Source: Pelagibacteraceae bacterium AG-426-I15 (lineage in GTDB: Bacteria > Pseudomonadota > Alphaproteobacteria > Pelagibacterales > Pelagibacteraceae). Taken from it: a DNA stretch of 64,000 bases. Location of the stretch: positions 1 to 64,000 of the forward strand of contig QCNT01000003.1 in assembly GCA_003213135.1 (NCBI GenBank). The letters are read 5' to 3'. Position numbers and translations under genes: made by a program. This document shows, piece by piece, positions 34,268-42,426 of the stretch (the stretch's first letter is position 1; the number at the start of each line of letters is the position of its first letter). The notes beneath the pieces are model-generated. The model was given only the letters and a program-made list of their open reading frames with translations, was not told the origin of the DNA and did not search any database.

Positions 34268-36700
34268 ATGAAATCAAAAGCTAAGGTTGTAGTTATAGGT
34301 GGAGGAGCAGTTGGCGTAAGCACTCTATACCATTTAGCAAAAAAAGGGTGGTCAGACGTTGTTCTTTTTGAAAGAAAAGAATTAACATCAGGATCCACTT
34401 GGCATGCTGCTGGTTTATTACCACTTTTTAATATGAGCTATTCAGTTGGTCAGCTTCATAGATATGCTGTTCAGTTATACAAATCTTTAGAAAAAGAAAC
34501 TGGAAAAAAAGTTGGTTTCAGTGTGGTATCAAATATTCGTTTGGCCCAAACAAAAGATCGTATGGATGAATATCATCAATATGCTGGGGTAGCTAAAACT
34601 ATTGGAGTTAATGTAAAATTTTTAAAACCAGAACAAGTGAAAGAAATTTGGCCTTTATGTAATATTGAAGGCTTAGTTGGAGCAATACAGCATCCTGAAG
34701 ATGGTTATATTCAACCAGCTGATCTTACCCAAGCACTTGCAACAGGCGCAAGAAATAATGGAGCAGAAATTTATAGAAATACAACGGTTATTGGAATCAA
34801 ACAAAAAAAAGACGGTTGGACGGTCGAAACAGATAAAGGAAATATTTTATGCGAGCATGTCGTGTCATGTAGCGGAAATTTTGCCAGACAAACAGGAGAG
34901 ATGGTTGGAATAGAAATTCCAGCTATTCCAGTAGAACACCAATATATTGTTACAGAACCTCATCCAGAACTTCAAAAAAGAAAAAAAGAAGGCAAACCAG
35001 AAATGGGAGTGCTTAGGGACAGCGACAACGCTTGGTATATGCGAGAAGAGGCCGGGGGTTTTATTTTAGGACCTTACGAGAAAGGCGCACCGTGTTGTTA
35101 CGTAAACGGACCATCTAAAGATAGTGAGTATGAACTATTTCAAGAAGATCTAGATCGACTAGCGCCTCACATTGAAGGCGCAATTAAAAGGGTTCCTGCT
35201 TTTGCAGAAGTTGGAGTAAAAAAAGTTTATAATGGTGCCATTTGTTACACTCCTGATGGAAACCCAATTGTTGGTCCAGCTCCAGGGCTTAAAAATTTTT
35301 GGATAAATGATGGACATAGCTTTGGAATAACGGCTGCTGGTGGTGCAGGCTGGCAATTAGCAGAATGGATGATCGATGGTGAACCAACAATTGATATGCT
35401 TGGTGTGGATCCTAGAAGATATGGATCTTATGTAACTAAATCTTATTTAATGGAAAAAAATGAAGAAGCATATGCCAATGTATTTACAGTTCATTATCCA
35501 GACGAAGAAAGAGAAGCTGGTAGACCATTAAGAAAAGCACCATGTTATGACAGACTTAAAAAATTAGGTGCAGTATTTGGACAAAAATTTGGTTGGGAGA
35601 GAGCGAACTTTTTTGCAACAGACGGAGAAAAACAAGAAGACGATTGGTCTTTTAGAAGATCAAATTGGTTCAAGAGCGTTGAAAAAGAATGTAAAAATGT
35701 AAAAGAGAATGTCGGATTATTAGACATGAGCGCATTTGGCAAATGTAGAATCAAAGGTCCAGGAGCAGAAGAATTTTTAGACAAATTAGTTGCAAACAAA
35801 CTTCCAAAAAAAATTGGAAGAATTAATCTATGTCACGCTTTAAACACAAAAGGCGGAGTGCATTCAGAATTTACAATAATGAGAGAGACAGAAGATAGTT
35901 TTTATTTAGTTTCTGCTGGAGCTTTTCAATGTTTAGATCATGACTGGATACATAAATGGATGCCAAAAGACGGTTCCGTCCAATATGAGAACTTAACAAA
36001 TAGTATGGGTGTTTTAGTTGTTTCTGGACCTAAAGCACGAAAATTAATGCAAAAAGTTTCAAAAACAGATTTTTCAAATGAAAAATTTAAATGGTTAAGT
36101 GCACAAAATATTAATGTTGGATTAGCGCCATGTAATGCGATGAGGGTAAATTTTGTAGGCGAATTAGGCTGGGAACTCCATCATCCAATTGAATATCAAA
36201 ACCATATCTTTGACAAGCTAATGGAAGCCGGAAAAGAATTTAATCTGAAACCTTATGGTATAAGAGCGATGAATAGTTTAAGAGTGGAAAAATCTTATAA
36301 ACTAGTCGGTACAGAACTTTCTATTGAATATGCTCCATACGAATCGGGTCTAGATAGATTTATTCACCCTAATAAAGGTGATTTCATTGGACGTGCGGCA
36401 CTGGATCAATGGAGAGCAAAAGGTTTTTCAAATAAATTAGTAACCATGGAAATTCATGGTGTTTCAGATGCTGATGTTCTTGGAAACAATCCTATTTACG
36501 AAAATGGTTCTGTAATTGGCAGAGCGACCGGGGGAGATTACGGATTTAGATTAAAAAAATCGATTGCCCTAGGTATGGTTAAACCAGAATATGCAAAAGT
36601 TGGACAAAAACTTAAAATAGATATATTAGGTAAAATGCATGAAGTTTCTATTATCGAAGATTCCCCATACGATTCAGAAAATAAATTACTCAGAGCTTAA
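34268..36700 (+). CDS. Dimethylglycine/sarcosine dehydrogenase-like flavoprotein (DAO + FAO_M + GcvT domains)
   Basis: 810 aa. N-terminal FAD domain (KVVVIGGGAVGVSTLYHLAKKG, about residues 5-26) with GSTWHAAGLLP, where the His is the covalent FAD site in mammalian DMGDH. FAO_M linker, then a C-terminal GcvT/aminomethyltransferase domain (about 425-805) that would hand the methylene group to tetrahydrofolate. Directly followed by etfB, etfA and ETF-QO, the natural electron acceptors of DMGDH and sarcosine dehydrogenase. This makes demethylation of dimethylglycine or sarcosine the most likely reaction; the two cannot be separated from sequence. Its TAA abuts the etfB ATG. Confidence 0.85.
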   Translation: MKSKAKVVVIGGGAVGVSTLYHLAKKGWSDVVLFERKELTSGSTWHAAGLLPLFNMSYSVGQLHRYAVQLYKSLEKETGKKVGFSVVSNIRLAQTKDRMDEYHQYAGVAKTIGVNVKFLKPEQVKEIWPLCNIEGLVGAIQHPEDGYIQPADLTQALATGARNNGAEIYRNTTVIGIKQKKDGWTVETDKGNILCEHVVSCSGNFARQTGEMVGIEIPAIPVEHQYIVTEPHPELQKRKKEGKPEMGVLRDSDNAWYMREEAGGFILGPYEKGAPCCYVNGPSKDSEYELFQEDLDRLAPHIEGAIKRVPAFAEVGVKKVYNGAICYTPDGNPIVGPAPGLKNFWINDGHSFGITAAGGAGWQLAEWMIDGEPTIDMLGVDPRRYGSYVTKSYLMEKNEEAYANVFTVHYPDEEREAGRPLRKAPCYDRLKKLGAVFGQKFGWERANFFATDGEKQEDDWSFRRSNWFKSVEKECKNVKENVGLLDMSAFGKCRIKGPGAEEFLDKLVANKLPKKIGRINLCHALNTKGGVHSEFTIMRETEDSFYLVSAGAFQCLDHDWIHKWMPKDGSVQYENLTNSMGVLVVSGPKARKLMQKVSKTDFSNEKFKWLSAQNINVGLAPCNAMRVNFVGELGWELHHPIEYQNHIFDKLMEAGKEFNLKPYGIRAMNSLRVEKSYKLVGTELSIEYAPYESGLDRFIHPNKGDFIGRAALDQWRAKGFSNKLVTMEIHGVSDADVLGNNPIYENGSVIGRATGGDYGFRLKKSIALGMVKPEYAKVGQKLKIDILGKMHEVSIIEDSPYDSENKLLRA

Positions 36701-37450
36701 ATGAAAATCTTAGTAGCCGTTAAAAGAGTTATTGATTACAACGTTCAAATAAGAGTCAAAGAGGATGGCTCTGGAGTTCATACGGACAATGTAAAAATGT
36801 CAACTAACCCGCCTGATGACAATGCTACTGAAGAGTCAGTAAAACTAAAAGAGTCTGGAAAAGTCAAAGAGGTTGTTGCAGTAACAATTGGTGAAGAAAA
36901 AGCACAAGAAACTGTTCGTAAAGCTCTAGCAGTTGGTGCTGATAGAGGAATACATGTTAAAGCAGATAGTTACATTGAACCATTAGGAATAGCGAAAATT
37001 TTAAAAAAAGTTGTAGAAAAAGAAAAACCAGATATGGTTTTTTTAGGCAAACAAGCGATCGATGATGATTGTAACCAAACAGGTCAAATGTTAGCTGCAA
37101 TGTTAAACTGGCCACAAGCAACTTTTAGTTCAAAAGTAACTTTAAAAGATAAGAGCATGGAAATAGTAAGAGAAATTGACGAAGGTTTAGAAACAGTCGA
37201 AGTAAATTTACCAGCGGTGGTTACTTGTGATTTAAGACTTAATGAACCTCGATATGCCTCTTTACCAAATATTATGAAAGCGAAGAAGAAACCAATTGAA
37301 CAAATGGCTGCCAAAGATTTAGGTGTAGACATTGCAAATAGAGTTCAACAATTAAAAGTAGAAGAACCACCTAAAAGAAAAGCAGGAATTAAAGTTGCAA
37401 ATGTAGCAGAATTAGTAAGCAAACTTAAAAATGAGGCAAAAGTAATTTAA
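36701..37450 (+). CDS. etfB: Electron transfer flavoprotein beta subunit
   Basis: 249 aa; binds AMP and forms the ETF heterodimer. Characteristic [25 protein letters not shown] start, [20 protein letters not shown], and [23 protein letters not shown], the recognition loop that docks with dehydrogenases. Its stop overlaps the etfA start. Placement after the DMGDH-like gene suggests dedicated electron transfer. Confidence 0.95.
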   Translation: MKILVAVKRVIDYNVQIRVKEDGSGVHTDNVKMSTNPPDDNATEESVKLKESGKVKEVVAVTIGEEKAQETVRKALAVGADRGIHVKADSYIEPLGIAKILKKVVEKEKPDMVFLGKQAIDDDCNQTGQMLAAMLNWPQATFSSKVTLKDKSMEIVREIDEGLETVEVNLPAVVTCDLRLNEPRYASLPNIMKAKKKPIEQMAAKDLGVDIANRVQQLKVEEPPKRKAGIKVANVAELVSKLKNEAKVI

Positions 37451-38403
37451 TGTCAGTGTTATTAATAGCAGAGCACAATAATAAAAATCTTAAACCATTT
37501 ACTTTAAATGCAATAAGTGCTGCATCAAAAATTGATGCAGAAGTACATGTATTAGTTGCTGGCAGTGGATGTGAAAGTGTTGCAAAAGAAGTTGCTGCAG
37601 TTCCTTTAGTTAAAAAAGTTTTACTATGCGATTCACCTAATTATCAAAACTATTTACCAGAAAACTTAGCTCCTTTAGTAACTAAGAATGCGGATAGATA
37701 CGATCATATTGTTGCATCAGCAAATACTTTTGGAAAAAACTTTATGCCAAGAGTTGCTGCTGCATTAGACACTTCTCAAGTAAGTGATGTTATAAAAGTA
37801 AATTCACCCGATACATTTGTAAGACCTATTTATGCAGGAAACGCTTTTGCGACTGTAAAAAGTAATGACAAAAAAAGATGTGTAACAGTTAGACCAACTT
37901 CATTTGAACCTGCTCCAAAAATAGGAGGTTCTGCACAAGTTGATAAAGTAGAAGCAGCTGATGTTCCTAATTTTTCAAAATTTATTAAAAGAGAAGAGAC
38001 AAAATCAGAAAGACCAGAACTTGGAACCGCTAGAATAGTAGTGTCTGGAGGAAGAGGATTGGAAAGTGGAGAAAACTTTAAACTCATAACTGATATTGCT
38101 GACAAACTGAATGCTGCAGTTGGTGCATCTCGTGCAGCAGTTGATGCAGGTTACATAAGTAATGACCATCAAGTAGGTCAAACAGGAAAGGTTGTTGTTC
38201 CTGATTTATATATTGCTGTTGGAATTTCAGGCGCTATTCAGCACTTAGCCGGCATGAAAGAGAGCAAAATAATTGTCGCAATTAACAAAGATGGCGAAGC
38301 TCCAATATTTAGTATTGCAGATTACGGTTTAGAAGCAGATTTATTTAAAGCTCTCCCAGAATTTTTATCTGAGTTAAACAAACTCAACACTATCCAAAAA
38401 TAA
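37450..38403 (+). CDS. etfA: Electron transfer flavoprotein alpha subunit
   Basis: 317 aa; carries the FAD of ETF. The C-terminal FAD-binding domain is clear: IVVSGGRGLESGENFKLI, GASRAAVDAGYISNDHQVGQTGKVV and the family signature LYIAVGISGAIQHLAGMKESKIIVAINKD (about residues 258-286). Partner of the upstream EtfB. Confidence 0.95.
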   Translation: MSVLLIAEHNNKNLKPFTLNAISAASKIDAEVHVLVAGSGCESVAKEVAAVPLVKKVLLCDSPNYQNYLPENLAPLVTKNADRYDHIVASANTFGKNFMPRVAAALDTSQVSDVIKVNSPDTFVRPIYAGNAFATVKSNDKKRCVTVRPTSFEPAPKIGGSAQVDKVEAADVPNFSKFIKREETKSERPELGTARIVVSGGRGLESGENFKLITDIADKLNAAVGASRAAVDAGYISNDHQVGQTGKVVVPDLYIAVGISGAIQHLAGMKESKIIVAINKDGEAPIFSIADYGLEADLFKALPEFLSELNKLNTIQK

Positions 38404-38424
38404 TTAGTTTGATATAGTCCCCGC

Positions 38425-40032
38425 ATGGCTCGAGAGACAATGCAATATGATGTAGTAATAGTTGGTGCTGGACCATCAGGATTATCTACCGCAATCAAAT
38501 TAAAACAATTAGAACCAAAATTAGATGTCTGCATTTTAGAAAAAGGCGCTGAAGTTGGAGCCCATATATTAAGTGGAAATGTTTTAGAAACTAGAGCTTT
38601 AGATGAATTATTACCAAAGTGGAAAGAAGAGGGAGCACCTGTTAAAACAAAAGTTTCAAAAGAAAAATTTTTATTTTTAGGAAAAAAATCATCTTTAAGT
38701 TGGCCAACTTGGCTTTTACCGGCAGTTCAAAAAAATCATAACAATTATATAGTTAGTCTTGCAAACCTTTGTCGTTGGTTAGCGGAACAAGCTGAAAAAT
38801 TAGGTGTTGAAATATTTCCAGGATTTCCTGCAAGCGAAGTTCTTTACAACGAAGATGGTTCTATTAAAGGAGTTGCAACTCTTGCTATGGGTTTAGATAA
38901 AGAAGGAAATAAAAAAGATGGATATCAGGAAGGAATGGAACTTCATGCCAAAGTTACAGTATTTTCAGAAGGATGTAGAGGACATTTAGGCAAACAATTA
39001 ATTAAAAAATTTAATCTTGATGAAGGAAAAAATCCTCAGCAATATGGTATTGGATTAAAAGAAATTTGGGAAGTTAGTGAAGAACAACATCAAGAAGGAT
39101 TAGTAATGCATACTGCAGGATGGCCACTAGATAGCAAAACGTACGGTGGAAGTTTTATTTATCATGCTGAGAATAAACAAATTTATCTTGGTTATGTTAT
39201 TGGACTTGATTATCAAAACCCACACTTATCTCCATTTGATGAGTTTCAAAGATTTAAAACACATAAAGCAATTAGAAAAATGCTTGAAGGTGGAAAAAGA
39301 ATTTCATTTGGTGCTAGAGCTTTAATAGAAGGTGGTCTTCAAAGCTTACCCAAGATGTATATGCCTGGTGCTTTATTAGTTGGTTGTGACGCGGGAACTT
39401 TAAATATGCCAAAAATAAAAGGAACGCACACCGCAATGAAAAGCGGAATGATAGCAGCAGAAACTATCAATGAACATTTTAAAAATAAAAGGAAATTATC
39501 ATTATATGAGGAGCTTTTTAAAAAAAGTTGGCTATATAAAGAGTTGCACGCCGCAAGAAATGTTAAGCCAAGTTTTAGCTGGGGTTTATTATTTGGAATT
39601 ATCTTTACTGGTATTGATCAGATTTTATTTAGAGGAAAAATGCCTTTTACGCTAAAACATAAGCACGCTGATCATGAAGCTCTTAAACCAGCAAGCAAAA
39701 TGCCTAAAATAGATTATCCAAAACCAGATGGAAAATTAACTTTTGACAAAACAAGCTCAGTATATTTAACAGGAACCAATCATACTGAAAATCAACCAGT
39801 GCATCTTCAATTGAAAAATAAATATCTTCCAATCCAATACACTCTAAAAGAATACGATGAGCCAGCTCAAAGATATTGTCCGGTTGGGGTTTATGAAATT
39901 CAACAAAATCAGTTTGTTATAAACTCACAAAATTGTATTCATTGTAAAACATGCGATATTAAAGAACCTTCTCAGAATATTAATTGGGTAGCGCCAGAGG
40001 GTGGCGGCGGTCCTAAGTACGGAAATATGTGA
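38425..40032 (+). CDS. etfD: Electron-transferring-flavoprotein:ubiquinone oxidoreductase
   Basis: Membrane-associated FAD/4Fe-4S enzyme passing electrons from ETF to ubiquinone. N-terminal FAD fold DVVIVGAGPSGLSTAIKL (about residues 9-26). Middle segment GALLVGCDAGTLNMPKIKGTHTAMKSG. C-terminal cluster ligands in YCPVGVYEI ... NCIHCKTCDIKEPSQNINW. 535 aa. Completes a DMGDH - ETF - quinone chain encoded in one run. The stop overlaps the next ATG (TGATG). Confidence 0.95.
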   Translation: MARETMQYDVVIVGAGPSGLSTAIKLKQLEPKLDVCILEKGAEVGAHILSGNVLETRALDELLPKWKEEGAPVKTKVSKEKFLFLGKKSSLSWPTWLLPAVQKNHNNYIVSLANLCRWLAEQAEKLGVEIFPGFPASEVLYNEDGSIKGVATLAMGLDKEGNKKDGYQEGMELHAKVTVFSEGCRGHLGKQLIKKFNLDEGKNPQQYGIGLKEIWEVSEEQHQEGLVMHTAGWPLDSKTYGGSFIYHAENKQIYLGYVIGLDYQNPHLSPFDEFQRFKTHKAIRKMLEGGKRISFGARALIEGGLQSLPKMYMPGALLVGCDAGTLNMPKIKGTHTAMKSGMIAAETINEHFKNKRKLSLYEELFKKSWLYKELHAARNVKPSFSWGLLFGIIFTGIDQILFRGKMPFTLKHKHADHEALKPASKMPKIDYPKPDGKLTFDKTSSVYLTGTNHTENQPVHLQLKNKYLPIQYTLKEYDEPAQRYCPVGVYEIQQNQFVINSQNCIHCKTCDIKEPSQNINWVAPEGGGGPKYGNM

Positions 40033-40925
40033 TGTCAAAAGACAAAGTTAGCTCAGCTATGTTTTTTGTTTTATTAGCTGGGTTAATTTGGTCTTTTGGA
40101 CCTTTGATAGTCAGAAATATTAATAATGCCGAACTAATTCCTTGGCAATACTCTTTAATTAGAGGATCGACAATTTTTTTAATTTTGAATATTTATTTAC
40201 TTTTAAATGAGGGAGTAAAATTTACCAATAACTACCAAAAAATCGGTTTTCCAGGATTAATTGGAGGAACGTGTCTTGGGATCGCAAATATAACCTTTGT
40301 GTTTTCAATAACCACAACTACGGCAGCTGTTACTTTAATGATGCTTGGAGCAATGCCTTTTATTGCAGCACTGCTAGCATACATTTTTTTAAAAGAAAAA
40401 ATTTCAAAAAACACACTAATAGCTATGATTATAGCTGCAGCAGGAATTATTTTAATATCTTTTGATAGCAAAGAAGCCGGAACATTGTTTGGTTTAATTA
40501 ACGGATTAATTTCATCATCAGCATTCGCAGGATTCACTGTTTCACTTCGTTGGAGAAAAAAAGTTCCAAAACTTACAACAGTTTCTTTAGGTGGAATTAT
40601 AGCAGCGGGCGCTTCAATTTTAGTTTTACTTTTTAATGATAGCAATATTTTGATATCTTTAAAAAATACTTCTCTATCAGCCTTACATGGATTTTTAGTT
40701 TGTTCTGCACTGATTTTATATTCATCTAATGCAAAATATTTACCTGCTGCTGATCTTACACTTCTTTCGCTCACAGAAGTTTTGGGAGGAATTTTCTGGG
40801 TGTGGGTACCGTTTTTGGGAATTAATGAAATTCCAACTACAAACACATTAATCGGAGGATCGATTATAATTATTGCAATTATATTTTACGGATATAATGC
40901 TCGACGCTATAGATTTAGATACTAA
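40032..40925 (+). CDS. DMT-superfamily (EamA) permease
   Basis: About 297 aa with ten hydrophobic segments in two EamA repeats; the N-terminal repeat includes GLIWSFGPLIVRNI and PWQYSLIRGSTIF. The ATG at 40032 overlaps the ETF-QO stop, so I prefer it to the GTG at 40029. Likely exports or imports an amine or amino-acid metabolite. The context (methylated glycine catabolism) hints at a related substrate, but this is only inference. The end overlaps the convergent LysE gene by 11 bp. Confidence 0.82.
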   Translation: MSKDKVSSAMFFVLLAGLIWSFGPLIVRNINNAELIPWQYSLIRGSTIFLILNIYLLLNEGVKFTNNYQKIGFPGLIGGTCLGIANITFVFSITTTTAAVTLMMLGAMPFIAALLAYIFLKEKISKNTLIAMIIAAAGIILISFDSKEAGTLFGLINGLISSSAFAGFTVSLRWRKKVPKLTTVSLGGIIAAGASILVLLFNDSNILISLKNTSLSALHGFLVCSALILYSSNAKYLPAADLTLLSLTEVLGGIFWVWVPFLGINEIPTTNTLIGGSIIIIAIIFYGYNARRYRFRY

Positions 40926-41535
40926 GCAATTTCAAATAAGTACTATAAATTATATAAATTACCAAAAAGAATATAAAAAATATTATAAAAATATTAATAT
41001 ATTTCCATGTACCTTTGCTCTTAATAAAATTTCCAAACATACTGGACATATAACCCAAGCAATAAAAAAAAACGACAGAGGATATTGATGCCCCAAAAGC
41101 AAAATAAAACTTACTTTCTAAATCATAATTTTTAGATAGATTGCCTAATATAAAAATAGTGTCTGAATAAACGTGTGGGTTTAAATAAGTAAACCCAAGT
41201 GTTTTTAATATTATACTTTTAAAATTTCTAAACTTACTAGTGCTTTTAATCTTAAAATTTTTATTTAATTGACTTATTTTTTCTTTAATAAATCTTATTA
41301 AAAATAAGACCAAAATAATATTTAAAAAAACTTCAAATTCAACAGATACGTAAATAAAAATATGATAAACGAATACCCCAATAAAAATCAACAAAACATC
41401 AGAAATTGCGCAGATTGTTGTTATGGTAAAAATAAAATTTTTTTTTAATCCTTGCTCTATAACAAAAAGATTTTGTGGTCCTATGGCTAAAATTAAACTT
41501 CCTCCAGTTAAAAAACCCAAAATTAAGTTTTCCAT
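40915..41535 (-). CDS. LysE-family amino-acid exporter
   Basis: About 206 aa with five or six membrane segments. The N-terminal LysE signature is GFLTGGSLILAIGPQNLFVIEQGLKKN. An in-frame TTG at 41556 lies inside the upstream DUF2237 gene; the ATG at 41535, just after that gene's stop, is a better start. Possibly exports basic amino acids or surplus metabolites. It closes the soxBDAG-DUF2237 run. Confidence 0.82.
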   Translation of the reverse strand: MENLILGFLTGGSLILAIGPQNLFVIEQGLKKNFIFTITTICAISDVLLIFIGVFVYHIFIYVSVEFEVFLNIILVLFLIRFIKEKISQLNKNFKIKSTSKFRNFKSIILKTLGFTYLNPHVYSDTIFILGNLSKNYDLESKFYFAFGASISSVVFFYCLGYMSSMFGNFIKSKGTWKYINIFIIFFIFFLVIYIIYSTYLKLLSI

Positions 41536-41536
41536 C

Positions 41537-41908
41537 TCAAGAAAGATCTGCTGCAAATTCTTTTAATTTTTCAATTGGAACTAACTCTAGAGTTTTTTTA
41601 TGTGTAGCTTTTAAATATATCGGACATCCTTTTCCTGCCTCAAGAGCTCTTACATACCAGCTAGCACATACGCACCATTTATCTCCATCTTTAAGTCCTG
41701 GAAAACCAAATTCAGGGTGGGGCGTTATCAAATCATTCCCAGCTTCTTTGCACCATTGCAAAAATTCGTCATTAACTTTCACACAAACAGTATGAAGACC
41801 TCTGTCGTTTTCATCTGTGTTGCAACAACCATCTCTAAACCAACCAGTCATAGGTTCAGTTGAACAATTCTCTAAATCTTCCCCAAGTACGTTTTTTTGT
41901 TTTTTCAT
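41537..41908 (-). CDS. DUF2237 protein
   Basis: 123 aa and rich in conserved Cys, Trp and His: NVLGEDLENCSTEPMTGWFRDGCCNTDENDRGLHTVCVKV and ITPHPEFGFPGLKDGDKWCVCASWYVRALEAGKGCPIYLKATH are typical of DUF2237. The function is unknown. Its start shares a base with the soxG stop, so it is translated with the sarcosine oxidase genes. Confidence 0.88.
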   Translation of the reverse strand: MKKQKNVLGEDLENCSTEPMTGWFRDGCCNTDENDRGLHTVCVKVNDEFLQWCKEAGNDLITPHPEFGFPGLKDGDKWCVCASWYVRALEAGKGCPIYLKATHKKTLELVPIEKLKEFAADLS

Positions 41909-42426
41909 TATATTTTAATCGTATCCTGTAAACGATCTTTAAAGTAATCCTCGAATGAACTATGGCAAGTTATAAGATATTTATCTTTTAGATTGTAAAT
42001 ACAACAATCAATTCGAGCTATTAAGGTTTGGGCCATGGTTGAGGCCGGGAATTTTTTTTGACGAAAATCAAAATGAGTTATTTTATTTAAGTAATAGTTT
42101 TTATTTTCACCTGTAAATTCAAAATAGGATGTATGGGAATAGTCAGAGGCTAATATTCCCTCATTTTGGTTTAAAGAAGATATTAAATTTATCATTTCTT
42201 TATCTGATTTTTTTGCTAAACAAACTAAACTCCATTGATCAAAAGACTGTTTTGCAAAAAGATACTTATCATTACCAACCATTCTTAAATTATCCGATGG
42301 TGGCAGAAAGGATATTTCTTTATTTACCGCTTCAGCAAAGCTTCCATCACCTTTTCCCCTTATCAAAATCTGTTGAAAATCTTGTTGCTCAATAAGCAAA
42401 TCTTTTGCTGAAAAAGTTGACATCAT
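41908..42426 (-). CDS. soxG: Sarcosine oxidase gamma subunit
   Basis: 172 aa, fourth subunit of heterotetrameric sarcosine oxidase, a GcvT-like partner domain. Recognised from position after soxA with an ATGA overlap, from size, and from segments such as LPPSDNLRMVGNDKYLFAKQSFDQWSLVCLAKK and CCIYNLKDKYLITCHSSFEDYFKDRL. Sequence conservation in this subunit is generally low, so context carries weight. Confidence 0.82.
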   Translation of the reverse strand: MMSTFSAKDLLIEQQDFQQILIRGKGDGSFAEAVNKEISFLPPSDNLRMVGNDKYLFAKQSFDQWSLVCLAKKSDKEMINLISSLNQNEGILASDYSHTSYFEFTGENKNYYLNKITHFDFRQKKFPASTMAQTLIARIDCCIYNLKDKYLITCHSSFEDYFKDRLQDTIKI